The position numbers and the translations under genes were made by a program. Below, one piece after another: positions 16,655 through 25,960 of a DNA stretch of 64,000 nt (positions are counted from its first letter, which is position 1; the number at the start of each line of letters is the position of its first letter). The DNA is from Acidobacteriaceae bacterium dw_441 (GTDB lineage: Bacteria; Acidobacteriota; Terriglobia; Terriglobales; Acidobacteriaceae), in the NCBI GenBank assembly GCA_018449715.1, contig JAAVVA010000004.1:248001-312000 (forward strand), read 5' to 3'. The notes beneath the pieces were generated by a model. The model was not told where the DNA came from, did no database searches, and worked only from the letters and a program-made list of their open reading frames with translations.

Positions 16655-19060
16655 ATGGCCAATCTGCAAGCGGAACACCCCACTGCCGTACCCTCTCCAG
16701 CGACCATCACCCCGGAGCTGTTAAAACAGCACAGCATCACCCCCGACGAGTACAAGCGAATCGAAGAGGCGCTTGGCCGTGTTCCCAGCCTGACCGAGCT
16801 GGGTATTTTTTCGGTGATGTGGTCCGAGCACTGCTCCTACAAGTCTTCGCGGGTTCACCTGAAGCGCCTGCCCACGAAGGGCGAGCGCACCTCGGGCCCC
16901 GGAAGCGTAGTGCAGGGACCGGGAGAGAACGCCGGCATTATCGACGTAGGCGATGGATGGGCCTGCGCCTTCAAGATCGAGTCGCACAACCACCCCAGCT
17001 ACATCGAGCCTTACCAGGGCGCGGCCACTGGAGTCGGCGGCATTCTGCGCGACATCTTCACGATGAACGCCCGCCCGCTGGCCGTGATGGATTCGCTCCG
17101 CTTCGGCCCGCTCGATGAGACGGAGCCCGACGAGGCACTGCGCCGCAAGAATCATCAAGTTGTGACGGGCATCGTCCACGGCGTTGCGGGATACGGCAAC
17201 TGCTTCGGCGTTCCGAACCTCGGCGGCGAGACGCGCTTCGAGCCTTGTTACTCGGGCAATCCCCTGCTGAACGCCTTCGCGCTCGGCCTTGTGAAGACCG
17301 ACGAGATTTTTTATGCGAAGGCCGTCGGCATCGGCAACCCTGTCATTTATGTGGGCGCGAAGACGGGCCGCGACGGTATCCACGGGGCCACGATGGCCTC
17401 CGAGGAGTTCACCGAAGGCTCCGAGCAGAAGCGCCCCAACGTCCAGATGGGCGATCCCTTCCTCGAAAAGCTTCTTCTCGAAGCCTGCATCGAGGCGATG
17501 GCGACCGGCGCTGTGCTCGGCATTCAGGACATGGGCGCGGCGGGGCTTACCTGCTCGACCTGCGAGATGGGAGCACGCGGCGGCCTCGGCCTGACGGTGG
17601 AGCTGGATCGGGTTCCGCAGCGCGAGACCGGCATGACCAGCTACGAGATCATGCTGTCGGAGTCGCAGGAGCGGATGCTTCTGGTGGCCGACAAGGAGCG
17701 CGCCGTCGAGGTGCTCGACGTCTTCTCGAAGTGGGGCTTGGATGCCTCCATCGTGGGCGAGGTCACAGCCGAGCCGCGCATGAGGATCACGCAGCGCGGC
17801 GTGCTGGTGGCCGACATTTCCAACCAGTCGCTGACCGACGACGCTCCGGTGTATCACCGTCCCGTGGGCGAGTGGAAGGCTCCGGTGTCGCTCGATCCTC
17901 CGGCGGAGGTTCTGGCCGAGTTGCAGAAGCCGCGTGACTACACCGCCGACCTGAAGAAGCTGCTGGCCAGCGCGAACATCTGCGACAAGCGCTGGGTCTT
18001 CGAGCAGTACGACTCGATGGTCCAGACCAACACCGTGCAGGGCCCCGGCGGCGAGGCAGGTGTGATGCGCATCAAGGGAACGGGCGTGAAGGGCTCGGTG
18101 CTGTCGCCGACGGAAGACACCGAAAAGCCTTATGCCGCGCACGAGCGCGGACTCGCGATGGCTCTGGCGGGCAATGGTCGCTGGACGTATCTCGATCCGA
18201 AGCTGGGAGCGATGCACGCTGTCGCCGAGGCCGCCCGCAAGGTCGCCTGTACCGGCGCGACCCCTGTGGCCGCGACCAACTGTTTGAACTTCGGCAATCC
18301 TGAGAAGCCCGAGATCATGGCGCAGCTTTCGTCTGCCATCGACGGCATCTCCGAAGCCTGTACCGCGCTGGGAACTCCGATCACCGGCGGCAACGTCTCG
18401 CTCTACAACGAGACGAAGGGTGTGGGGATCTATCCGACCCCGGTTCTGGGAGTCGTCGGAATTATTGATGATGTGACGAAGTCTGTGCCCTCGAGTTTTC
18501 AGGAAGTGGGGCTCAAGGTGCTTCTTCTTCAATCGACGACTGAGACACAAGGTTCCGAGATCCATGAGTTTGGCAGCTCGGACTATGCGAAGACGATTCA
18601 CTCTGAACTTTGGGGTACTCCTCCGTGGATCAACCTCAAGGGTGAAGCGGCACTGCACAAGGCGCTCAGAAAACTTGCTGACCGCCGTCTCATCCGCTCG
18701 GCCAAAGATGTATCCGACGGGGGACTCGCCGTAGCGCTTGCTGAAAGCTGTTTTCGTAAGGATGTCGGTGTGCATGTGAACCTCGGACCCTTGGGGACAG
18801 AAGGCTCGCTCACTGCTTTATTCATGGAAAATGCGGGTGAGGTGATCGTGACCTGTACGCCGGAAGACTATGGTCAGATTTGCATGCTTCTCGATGAAGA
18901 AGGATCGTACTGGCCGCTGGATCTGGGCGAGACGATCGATGGCAGGATCGAGATCTTTGCAGGCGACAACGAATTGGTTGAGTCGCCGATTTCGGAGTTG
19001 AGAGCGGTCTGGGCAGGGGCTCTGGACGAACAGCTGGCCGGTGAGGTGGTGACGGCATGA
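16655..19060 (+). CDS. purL: Phosphoribosylformylglycinamidine synthase subunit PurL
   Basis: Catalyses the ATP-dependent conversion of FGAR to FGAM in purine synthesis. 801 residues from ATG 16655 means the small-type PurL, which needs separate PurQ and PurS subunits not seen here. Motifs: [48 protein letters not shown], and a second half with [12 protein letters not shown] and [16 protein letters not shown] 16628 is an in-frame alternative, adding nine residues; neither has a strong ribosome site. The 3' ~640 bp are much less GC-rich than the rest. The stop overlaps purF (ATGA). Confidence 0.95.
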   Translation: MANLQAEHPTAVPSPATITPELLKQHSITPDEYKRIEEALGRVPSLTELGIFSVMWSEHCSYKSSRVHLKRLPTKGERTSGPGSVVQGPGENAGIIDVGDGWACAFKIESHNHPSYIEPYQGAATGVGGILRDIFTMNARPLAVMDSLRFGPLDETEPDEALRRKNHQVVTGIVHGVAGYGNCFGVPNLGGETRFEPCYSGNPLLNAFALGLVKTDEIFYAKAVGIGNPVIYVGAKTGRDGIHGATMASEEFTEGSEQKRPNVQMGDPFLEKLLLEACIEAMATGAVLGIQDMGAAGLTCSTCEMGARGGLGLTVELDRVPQRETGMTSYEIMLSESQERMLLVADKERAVEVLDVFSKWGLDASIVGEVTAEPRMRITQRGVLVADISNQSLTDDAPVYHRPVGEWKAPVSLDPPAEVLAELQKPRDYTADLKKLLASANICDKRWVFEQYDSMVQTNTVQGPGGEAGVMRIKGTGVKGSVLSPTEDTEKPYAAHERGLAMALAGNGRWTYLDPKLGAMHAVAEAARKVACTGATPVAATNCLNFGNPEKPEIMAQLSSAIDGISEACTALGTPITGGNVSLYNETKGVGIYPTPVLGVVGIIDDVTKSVPSSFQEVGLKVLLLQSTTETQGSEIHEFGSSDYAKTIHSELWGTPPWINLKGEAALHKALRKLADRRLIRSAKDVSDGGLAVALAESCFRKDVGVHVNLGPLGTEGSLTALFMENAGEVIVTCTPEDYGQICMLLDEEGSYWPLDLGETIDGRIEIFAGDNELVESPISELRAVWAGALDEQLAGEVVTA

Positions 19061-20628
19061 GCGACCTCATGATTCAGGACAAGCTTGTGGCAGTAAATGC
19101 AGTTGGAACCGCAAATTCCTCCACTGCGTTGTGCTCCGATAGGAACGATACTTCGGTGTCTGCTCACGACGAGGACGACGACGCGACCCCGTTCGACAAG
19201 CTGCGCGAAGAGTGCGGCGTGATGGCCATCTACAATCACTCTGACGCGGCGCGCATGACCTACTGGGGGCTTTACTCGCTCCAGCATCGCGGGCAGGAGT
19301 CGGCGGGCATCGCCTCTGCCGACGGCCAGCAGGTGAACGACATCAAGGGCATGGGACTGGTCTCGGAGATCTTCACCGATCCCGTGCTCGCCAAGCTGCC
19401 CGGCCACATGGCCATCGGCCACACGCGCTACTCGACCACGGGCGACTCCGCGCTGCTGAACGCGCAGCCCATCTCGGTCGAGAGCACCAAGGGCCTCATC
19501 GCCATCGCGCACAACGGCAACCTGGTCAACCTGGGCAACTCGCGCGAGCGGCTGGAGCGCGACGGCGCGGTCTTCCAGACCACCTCGGACTCCGAGATCA
19601 TTATCCAGCTCATCGCGCACTCGAAGGCCACCACGCTGGTCGATTGCATCGCCGATTCGCTCTCGCAGGTCGAGGGGGCCTTCTCGATCGTGATGATGAC
19701 GCGCAACCGCATCTTCGCCGCGCGCGACCCGCACGGCTTGCGCCCGCTCTCGATGGGCCGCATCCCCGGCGTCGACGGTGCGCCCGACACCTTCGTCTTC
19801 GCCTCCGAAACCTGCGCCTTCGACCTGCTGCACGCGAAGTACGAGCGCGACGTGAAGCCCGGCGAACTGGTCATGGTCTCCGAGGACGGCGTGACCTCGC
19901 GCTACTTCGACACCACGGCCAAGCAGGCGAGCTGCGTCTTCGAGCACGTCTACTTCGCACGCCCGGACTCGCGCATCTTCGGTCGCTGGGTGCAGAGGAG
20001 CCGCGAGGAGATGGGCCGTCAGCTCGCGCGCGAGTCGCATGTAGCCGCCGATCTCGTCGTTCCGGTGCCGGACTCCGGCGTGACCGCAGCAATTGGCTAC
20101 GCGACTGAATCGGGAATCCCGTTCAACCTCGGCCTCATTCGCAATCACTACGTGGGCCGTACCTTCATCCAGCCGGAGCAGCGCGTGCGCGACTTCGGCG
20201 TTCGCATGAAGCTGAATCCGGTTCGCAGCCTGCTCGAAGGCAAGCGCGTCATCCTGATCGACGACTCGATCATCCGCGGAACCACCTCGCGCAAGATCGT
20301 CCGCATGGTTCGGGCCGCTGGCGCGAAGGAGGTTCACCTCCGTATCTCGTGTCCTCCGACGATCTCGCCGTGCTTCTACGGCGTCGATACGCCCAGCAAG
20401 AAAGACCTGATCGCGGCGAACCACTCGGTCGAGGAGATCTGTGAGTTCATCGAGGCCGACTCGCTGGCGTACCTCTCGCTGGTGGGCCTGACCCACGCTT
20501 GCACGACGGGCGAGCCTGCGGACGGGCTTTCTCCGGGAGACTTCTGCACGGCCTGCTACACGGGCGACTACCCGACCCAGTGGGTCGATGTGCGCGAAAT
20601 TCTTCCCGCGACTGCGAGCGTCGGCTAA
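19057..20628 (+). CDS. purF: Amidophosphoribosyltransferase
   Basis: First committed step of purine synthesis: PRPP plus glutamine to phosphoribosylamine. 523 residues. An N-terminal ~45-residue leader precedes the catalytic Cys ([10 protein letters not shown]), as in Bacillus-type enzymes that mature by propeptide removal, though this leader is longer than usual. The glutaminase half has [10 protein letters not shown]; the PRPP site is [16 protein letters not shown]. Cys residues at ASETC, ISPC and FCTAC fit the 4Fe-4S-binding Bacillus type. Start overlaps the purL stop by 4 bp. The leader region continues the low-GC tract from purL. Confidence 0.96.
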   Translation: MSDLMIQDKLVAVNAVGTANSSTALCSDRNDTSVSAHDEDDDATPFDKLREECGVMAIYNHSDAARMTYWGLYSLQHRGQESAGIASADGQQVNDIKGMGLVSEIFTDPVLAKLPGHMAIGHTRYSTTGDSALLNAQPISVESTKGLIAIAHNGNLVNLGNSRERLERDGAVFQTTSDSEIIIQLIAHSKATTLVDCIADSLSQVEGAFSIVMMTRNRIFAARDPHGLRPLSMGRIPGVDGAPDTFVFASETCAFDLLHAKYERDVKPGELVMVSEDGVTSRYFDTTAKQASCVFEHVYFARPDSRIFGRWVQRSREEMGRQLARESHVAADLVVPVPDSGVTAAIGYATESGIPFNLGLIRNHYVGRTFIQPEQRVRDFGVRMKLNPVRSLLEGKRVILIDDSIIRGTTSRKIVRMVRAAGAKEVHLRISCPPTISPCFYGVDTPSKKDLIAANHSVEEICEFIEADSLAYLSLVGLTHACTTGEPADGLSPGDFCTACYTGDYPTQWVDVREILPATASVG

Positions 20629-20647
20629 ATACGGACTTAAATATCAA

Positions 20648-20686
20648 GGGCGTCTTCCCGGTCGGGGAGACGCCCTCAGTTTTTTA
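20648..20686 (+). terminator. Intrinsic terminator after purL-purF
   Basis: A 13-bp stem (GGGCGTCTTCCCG with CGGGGAGACGCCC, one G-T pair) is followed by TCAGTTTTTT. It ends the purL-purF unit and lies 23 bp from the end of the convergent VOC gene. Confidence 0.9.
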
Positions 20687-20708
20687 AGTCAGCTTCGCGC
20701 TGCGCGGG

Positions 20709-21611
20709 TTAGTAGACTTCCTGCTCGGTGGGGTGCTTCGCGGTGAACTCGGAGCAGCAGGGCTTCTCGCGCGGTGCGAACTCCATCAGCTCCACGCGCG
20801 TCAGGTCGGGATCGTACATATTCAACTGAACCTTGCCGTCGCGTCCGGTCTTCGAAGAGCTGGGGCCACACTCAGGACCGTCGCAGTGATTGCTCTTCAG
20901 CGTCGCGAAGGCGTCGTTCATGTTCACCACGCCCAGCGACATGTGGTCCATCACGCCGATCTGCTTCAGGGGAGCGTCAGGGCGGATGTTCAGCATGTAC
21001 TCCAGCCAGTCAGAGCCGTCGGGAACCTGCTGGCTCACCCAGTTGGTGGTGGTGTCGTTCGGACCGCCGTACCAGTAGGGGCGGAAGCCCAGGATATCCC
21101 GGTAGAAGGTATCCTCCTTCGCTCGGTCCTTGACGACCAGACCGGCGTGGATCATGTGGCGCGAGACGGCTCCGGCGGGGGCCTTCGCGGAGGAAGGCTT
21201 CGTCTGCTGCACGAAGAAGATCAGATTGCCCTCGGGATCGCGCACGCTGAACTTGCCGTTCTTCAGAGGATCGACGATGGCGACCGAATGGGCTTTCAGG
21301 TAGCCCTCAAGCTGTTTGGCGTTCCGGGTCGTAAACCCAATAGCCTCAAGACGCGTGGGCGGGGTGGGAGAGGGGAGCGGCTTAACCTCGATCCACTGCA
21401 GACCGTTGACGTCGTAGCGGGTGACGTCGCCCTCTTTGCGAGGGGAGTATCCGAGGGTCGTGCCGTAGAACTTCGCCGAGGCAGCGGCATCGCTCGCATA
21501 GACGCGGACAAAGGCCAGTCCCGTGATGGCCGGGCGCTGCTGCGACCAGCCACAGGTGGCTCCAAGGGAGGCCGCTGCCATTAGAAGCGCGACTGCAAAT
21601 GTTTTTTTCAT
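20709..21611 (-). CDS. Secreted VOC-superfamily (glyoxalase-like) protein, two domains
   Basis: 300 residues from ATG 21611 with a signal peptide (KKTFAVALLMAAASLGAT). The longer frame from 21668 would bury the signal. Two VOC modules follow: one at about 28-150 (LAFVRVYASDAAASAKFY to DPEGNLIFF) and one at about 165-285 (MIHAGLVVKDRAKEDTFY to YDPDLTRVELMEF). Paired VOC modules usually form one metal-dependent active site (lyase, dioxygenase or epimerase). A periplasmic location is unusual for those enzymes. Reaction unknown. Confidence 0.82.
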   Translation of the reverse strand: MKKTFAVALLMAAASLGATCGWSQQRPAITGLAFVRVYASDAAASAKFYGTTLGYSPRKEGDVTRYDVNGLQWIEVKPLPSPTPPTRLEAIGFTTRNAKQLEGYLKAHSVAIVDPLKNGKFSVRDPEGNLIFFVQQTKPSSAKAPAGAVSRHMIHAGLVVKDRAKEDTFYRDILGFRPYWYGGPNDTTTNWVSQQVPDGSDWLEYMLNIRPDAPLKQIGVMDHMSLGVVNMNDAFATLKSNHCDGPECGPSSSKTGRDGKVQLNMYDPDLTRVELMEFAPREKPCCSEFTAKHPTEQEVY

Positions 21612-21719
21612 CGAGCGCAACTGTATCCGGCCAAGTGCGCTGAAGTCAATCGGATGGCGTGATGGCAAAGACGAAAAGCCCTGCCGAAGCAGGGCTTGTT
21701 CCCGAAGGGAAGAACGCGA

Positions 21720-21983
21720 TTACGCGACGGCGATGGGATCGATCGAGACGAAACGTCCGTGCTGGCCGCGGTCCTGAAAGCGGACCACGCCGTCGATCTT
21801 GGCGAAAAGGGTGTCGTCCTTGCCGCGGCCGACGTTGAGGCCGGGCTTCAGCGGGGTTCCGCGCTGGCGAACCAGGATGGAGCCGCCGGTAACCGTCTGA
21901 CCGCCGAAGCGCTTGACGCCGAGGCGCTGCGCGTTTGAGTCGCGTCCGTTTTTGGAAGAACCTAGACCTTTTTTATGTGCCAT
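21720..21983 (-). CDS. rpmA: 50S ribosomal protein L27
   Basis: 87 residues beginning [16 protein letters not shown], the usual L27 start, with [17 protein letters not shown] and HPG-like [14 protein letters not shown]. The N-terminal tail reaches the peptidyl-transferase centre. No N-terminal cleavage extension of the Firmicutes type. It follows rplU on the minus strand after 96 bp, the standard rplU-rpmA order. Confidence 0.98.
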   Translation of the reverse strand: MAHKKGLGSSKNGRDSNAQRLGVKRFGGQTVTGGSILVRQRGTPLKPGLNVGRGKDDTLFAKIDGVVRFQDRGQHGRFVSIDPIAVA

Positions 21984-22079
21984 TTCGATTGCCTCTTTTC
22001 GCGCCGCTCACAGGGGAGCGATACGCTTGAAATCTAAAATCCTGATGTGGCCGAAGCCTGTAACCGGGTAGCGCCGTGG

Positions 22080-22400
22080 TTACTTGAGGGACTTGCCGTT
22101 GACGAGGATCTCGTTGATCTTGACCTCGACGTAGTTCTGACGGTGGCCCTGCATCTTCTTGTACTGCTTCTTGCGCTTCAGCTTGAAGACGAGAATCTTG
22201 TCGCCACGGCCCTCGCCGAGGACCGACGCGGTCACCTTGGCTCCGTTCAGGTCTCCCTCGAACTTGCCCGCTTCGCTCGAGACAGCGAGGACGTCAGAGA
22301 ACTCAACAGTGCCGTTCTCGTGAGCGGTAGTCTCGATCTTCAGGGTGTCGCCGGGAGCGACCCGATACTGCTTGCCGCCGGTGCGGATGACTGCGTACAT
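22080..22400 (-). CDS. rplU: 50S ribosomal protein L21
   Basis: 106 residues from ATG 22400 (MYAVIRTGGKQYRVAPGD), the conserved L21 N-terminus, ending with the signature KKMQGHRQNYVEVKINEI. It binds 23S rRNA near L20. The open frame running upstream to 22595 is not part of the family. First gene of rplU-rpmA; the ~200-bp leader before it shows no clear attenuator. Confidence 0.97.
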   Translation of the reverse strand: MYAVIRTGGKQYRVAPGDTLKIETTAHENGTVEFSDVLAVSSEAGKFEGDLNGAKVTASVLGEGRGDKILVFKLKRKKQYKKMQGHRQNYVEVKINEILVNGKSLK

Positions 22401-22598
22401 GGTTGAAACCTCTAAGCGCACGCTCCAGAAGAGCGGGAACGCTTCCTTATGAATTGTGCTACATGGGGCGTTGCAGGGGTGGTGATCGGGGTGGCCCGCC
22501 CGGGTTCCCCCAGAGAGCTGGCCGACCTGACGGTGAGACACACCGGCTACTGCGCCAAACTTAAGAAGTTTACCGCGTCCGGAGCCAAGGGTCAAGCA

Positions 22599-23864
22599 CT
22601 ATGGCTGGGCAATTCTGGTCTCCGCGCCCGGCTGACCGAAGGCCGCCACGGGTTTTGCCTCGGGAGCGGCCTCGTTCAGCCCTCGGTGAGCAGCACGCAG
22701 CAGGACGGCGGAGTGGTCATCGTCGCCCAGCTCCCAGATCATCAGGCCGCCCAGCCCCTGCGTTCGGACAAAACCGGCCTTGAAGGCGACCGAGACGGGG
22801 TCTTCGTAGGTCCAGAAGGCATCGCCGTCGAAGAGCCAGGGGGCCTGCGAGACGGGGTCGCGGTAGGCGGTGGAGTGCTCGATCAACCCCTGAATATAGC
22901 GGTAGGGCCGGTCACCGCGAATCCCGGTCCCCTCTTGGAAGAGGCCGTGCCCGTCCTCGGGGACCTGCCGCCAGCCGTAGGCATAGAAGGGCACGCCCAT
23001 CAGCAGCCGGGAGGCCGGTACACCTGCGGTCTGCCAGGCGGCGATGGAGCGGGCGACGGTTCCGCCGTGGGAGCCGTCGGGGGCGGTGAGCGGGGCGAGA
23101 AAGCCGGTGGTGTCGCTCCAGGGACCAATGAAGTCGTAGGTCATCAGGCCGACCTGGTCGACCAGAGAGGCCACGGCCGCCACATCCGTTCCGGGGTACA
23201 TGCGCGGGCTGTGGCCGACGGCGATGGTCAGCTTCAGGCCGGGGCGCACGGCGTCCATGCGGCTGCGAAGCTCGCGCAGCAGGGCGAGGAAGTTGGCTGC
23301 GTCGGGCTCGCGGGGAAACTCCCAGTCGACGTCGATGCCGTCGAAGAGGCCGGGAGCCTCGATGCCGGGGGCGAGGTGGCCCTTGAGGAAGGTGTCGATG
23401 CAGGAGTCGAGGAAGGCCTCACGATGCTCCGGCTGCGCGTCGTAGGCGAAGTCGGAGGCGCGGCCCTCAAGCGAGATGAGGATGTGAAGGTGCGGAAAGC
23501 GCTGCTTCAGAAGCTGAAGCTGGTGCAGGTGGCCCCGAAAGGGCTGGGTGGGGGAGTCAGCGACGCCGTTGACGCTCTGGTCGGCGCGGAAGGCGAAGTT
23601 GAGGTCGGCGTTGGGGTCGGCCACAGAACAGTGGCCGTTGGTCACGAACCCCTGCGCGTAGTTGACCTGATTGACGAGAGGGCCCTTGCCTCCGGGCGAG
23701 ATGAGGTCTTTGACGAGGTAGGGTTCGTCCTCATAGAGCGCCCATTGCGGGAAGTATCCGACGAGCGCTGGGCGCGAAGGCTCCGGCGTCTTTTGCCCGA
23801 GCGCGTTCGCGAGCGCATAGAAGGCGAGACAAAGGGCGAAGGCAGGGAGAAGTGCACGTCGCAT
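22599..23864 (-). CDS. Secreted glycoside hydrolase family 18 protein (chitinase-like)
   Basis: 421 residues from ATG 23864 with a signal peptide (LLPAFALCLAFYALANALG). The GH18 catalytic motif DGIDVDWEFP (DxxDxDxE) is complete, with the acid Glu. Flanking family elements are also present: LVGYFPQWALYE at the start of the barrel, GLMTYDFIGPWS and GVPFYAYGW. It is expected to cleave beta-1,4-GlcNAc polymers such as fungal chitin by substrate-assisted catalysis. No separate binding module. A GTG at 23879 is a less likely start. Confidence 0.92.
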   Translation of the reverse strand: MRRALLPAFALCLAFYALANALGQKTPEPSRPALVGYFPQWALYEDEPYLVKDLISPGGKGPLVNQVNYAQGFVTNGHCSVADPNADLNFAFRADQSVNGVADSPTQPFRGHLHQLQLLKQRFPHLHILISLEGRASDFAYDAQPEHREAFLDSCIDTFLKGHLAPGIEAPGLFDGIDVDWEFPREPDAANFLALLRELRSRMDAVRPGLKLTIAVGHSPRMYPGTDVAAVASLVDQVGLMTYDFIGPWSDTTGFLAPLTAPDGSHGGTVARSIAAWQTAGVPASRLLMGVPFYAYGWRQVPEDGHGLFQEGTGIRGDRPYRYIQGLIEHSTAYRDPVSQAPWLFDGDAFWTYEDPVSVAFKAGFVRTQGLGGLMIWELGDDDHSAVLLRAAHRGLNEAAPEAKPVAAFGQPGAETRIAQP

Positions 23865-24016
23865 ACCTGAAAGACGCACCGGCGCTGGAATAGATGCAGC
23901 ACCCGGGGAATTTTGCAGGTCTGTAATGGAACCCGCGATCTGAGTGGGGGAACGCCGCTCCTCAAAAGGATGCAGAAGCAGGGTGCGGACCGGCCCTTGG
24001 TAAAATTGCGGTAACC

Positions 24017-25507
24017 ATGTCCACAGCCACTGCTCTTTCGCCGGAGATTCTTGCCAAGTACCAGCCCGTCATCGGACTCGAGGTCCACGTCCAGCTCCTC
24101 ACGGAGACGAAGGCCTTTTGCGGCTGCGTGAATCGCTACGGCGGAGAGCCGAACACCCATGTCTGCCCCACCTGCCTGGGGCTGCCGGGAGCGCTTCCGG
24201 TGCTCAACCGCCAGGCGGTGGAGTATGCGGTGCTGGCGGCGAAGTCGATCAACTGCGAGATTCGCGAGACCAGCGTCTTTGCGCGTAAGAATTACTTCTA
24301 CCCGGACTCGCCCAAGGGCTACCAGATCTCGCAGTTCGACAAGCCCGTGGCGGAGAATGGATGGATCGAGGTTCCGGCGTTCGACGAGAGCGGCGCTCCC
24401 ATCACCAAGCGCATCGGCATCACACGCCTGCACATGGAAGAGGATGCGGGCAAGAGCATTCATGACGGCTTTGCCGATTCGATCAACCGCACCTACATCG
24501 ACCTGAATCGCTGCGGCACGCCGCTGGTGGAGATCGTGAGCGAGCCTGACCTGCGCACGCCCGACGAGGTCTTCGAGTACCTCACGCGGCTGAAGGAGAT
24601 TCTGCTCTACACCGGCGTCAGCGACTGCAACATGGAAGAGGGTTCGCTGCGCTGCGACGCCAACGTCAGCGTGATGCTGAAGGGCGCGAAGGAGTTTGGA
24701 ACCAAGGCCGAGGTGAAGAACGTTAACAGCTTCCGCTTCATCCGTTCGGCGGTGCAGTACGAGATCGAGCGCCAGATCGGCGTGATCGAAGAGGGCGGCC
24801 GCGTGGTGCAGGAGTCGCGCCTGTGGAACTCGGGCGAGGGGCGGACCTACTCGATGCGCTCGAAGGAGCAGGCACACGACTACCGCTACTTCCCGGAGCC
24901 GGACCTTCCGCCGCTGGTGGTCGGTGCGGAGTGGCAGGCTGAGATATTCAAGGCTCTGCCGGAGCTTCCCGAAGCTCGTCGCGCCCGCATGATCGAAGAG
25001 TTCGGTCTGAACGAGCAGGACGCCGCGACCATCACGGCGACGCGTGACTTTGCCGACCGTTTCGAGGTGGCGGCGAAGAAGGCGAAGTCGCCCAAGCGTG
25101 TGGCGTCGATTCTGCTGTCGGAGATCACGATGCGTCTGCGCGCCGCTGAGCTGAGCGATGAGCAGTCGCCGGTCTCGCTCGACGGCATTGTGCTGGCCGC
25201 CGACCTGATGGAGGACGGAACGATCAGCTCGAAGCAGCTGAAGCAACTTCTGGATTCGAGCTTCGCCGAGAACAAGGACTTCCCGGAGATCTACGAGCGC
25301 GACAAGCCGCAGCAGATTTCGGATGCGGGAGCGATCGAGCAGATGATCGACGAGGTGATCGCCGCGAACCCGAAGCAGGTGGAGCAGTATCGCGGCGGCA
25401 AGAAGACGGTCGCGGCCTTCTTCGTCGGGCAGGTGATGCGTCTGTCGAAGGGACAGGCGAATCCTGCGATGCTCAATGAGCTTGTGACGAAGAAGCTGGA
25501 CAGCTAG
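24017..25507 (+). CDS. gatB: Aspartyl/glutamyl-tRNA(Asn/Gln) amidotransferase subunit B
   Basis: 496 residues. GatB carries the kinase and tRNA-binding part of GatCAB, which converts misacylated Glu-tRNA(Gln) or Asp-tRNA(Asn) to the amide form. Seen: GLEVHVQLLTETKAFCGC, CPTCLGLPGALPVLN, the signature DLNRCGTPLVEIVSEPD, and the C-terminal YqeY-like tail (VEQYRGGKKTVAAFFVGQVM). The Cys pair in FCGC and CPTC fits the zinc site. gatA and gatC are not in the window. It stands alone behind a short promoter region. Confidence 0.97.
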   Translation: MSTATALSPEILAKYQPVIGLEVHVQLLTETKAFCGCVNRYGGEPNTHVCPTCLGLPGALPVLNRQAVEYAVLAAKSINCEIRETSVFARKNYFYPDSPKGYQISQFDKPVAENGWIEVPAFDESGAPITKRIGITRLHMEEDAGKSIHDGFADSINRTYIDLNRCGTPLVEIVSEPDLRTPDEVFEYLTRLKEILLYTGVSDCNMEEGSLRCDANVSVMLKGAKEFGTKAEVKNVNSFRFIRSAVQYEIERQIGVIEEGGRVVQESRLWNSGEGRTYSMRSKEQAHDYRYFPEPDLPPLVVGAEWQAEIFKALPELPEARRARMIEEFGLNEQDAATITATRDFADRFEVAAKKAKSPKRVASILLSEITMRLRAAELSDEQSPVSLDGIVLAADLMEDGTISSKQLKQLLDSSFAENKDFPEIYERDKPQQISDAGAIEQMIDEVIAANPKQVEQYRGGKKTVAAFFVGQVMRLSKGQANPAMLNELVTKKLDS

Positions 25508-25543
25508 GTCCTTCGCGGACGGCGAAAGGCGCCTTCGGCGCGA

Positions 25544-25591
25544 AAGACAGAAAAGGAGCAAGCACTATAGTGCTCGCTCCTTTTCTGTCTT
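25544..25591. terminator. Long hairpin after gatB
   Basis: A near-perfect stem of about 22 bp (AAGACAGAAAAGGAGCAAGC against GCTCGCTCCTTTTCTGTCTT, one mismatch) around a TATA loop, 36 bp after the gatB stop. The T-rich right strand makes it a likely terminator. Confidence 0.75.
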
Positions 25592-25609
25592 GACCACAAC
25601 TTTATGAAC

Positions 25610-25880
25610 TTGTCATTCCGTAGCGCAGCGAAGGAATCTGCTTTCCATCCGTACGGAAGAGAATGCCTGGGTGCCCCATCCTTTCCGGCAGTCTTATTGT
25701 CGGAAAGGGTGGGATGAATGTTGTTTGTACCGGCTCCACTTATGTTTGAAAAACTTCCGAGGGAAAAGATCTACATCCCATCCTTCCTGACACAAAACGT
25801 CAGGAAGGATGGGGCACCCGAACATTCTTTCCCACAAAAGAAAGAAGCAGATTCTTTCGCTGCGCTACGGAATGACAAGT
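25610..25880. repeat. Outer inverted repeat enclosing BIME copy 2
   Basis: The left arm reads TTGTCATTCCGTAGCGCAGC then GAAGGAATCTGCTT; the right arm (25847-25880) is its reverse complement with one or two changes. The arms are ~34 bp and bracket the core repeat. The same arm occurs at 37003-37037 and as a pair at 46334-46369/46518-46555. Confidence 0.8.
25669..25819. repeat. BIME-like double-hairpin repeat, copy 2
   Basis: Terminal GGGTGCCCCATCCTT and AAGGATGGGGCACCC. Each arm is a hairpin (CCTTTCCG with CGGAAAGG; CCTTCCTGAC with GTCAGGAAGG), and inner boxes AAGGGTGGGATG / CATCCCATCCTT face each other. Confidence 0.85.
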
Positions 25881-25960
25881 TCAGAAGGCCGTGGCGGGAA
25901 GCGTAGCGGAATCGAAGGGACAGCGTTTGTTGTACTCGGAAGGGATGTTCTAATAACCGG

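Larger units (their letters stand above)
25508..25960. other. Intergenic stretch: terminator plus nested repeat
   Basis: 453 bp without a gene between gatB and the next lipoprotein. It holds the gatB hairpin (25544-25591), then a complete nested repeat: outer inverted arms at 25610-25643 and 25847-25880 enclosing a BIME-like core at 25669-25819. The small open frames here translate the repeat and are not genes. Confidence 0.85.

Noticed and set aside
16721-18775. 684-codon minus-strand open frame
   Set aside because: Lies wholly antisense to purL and has the His/Arg/Gly/Leu-rich composition expected of a shadow of GC-rich coding sequence; no domain motif.
18874-20496. 540-codon minus-strand open frame
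   Set aside because: Antisense to purF and the end of purL; Arg/Asp/Val-rich shadow composition.
23642-25561. 639-codon minus-strand open frame
   Set aside because: Antisense to gatB and part of the GH18 gene; no recognised motif.
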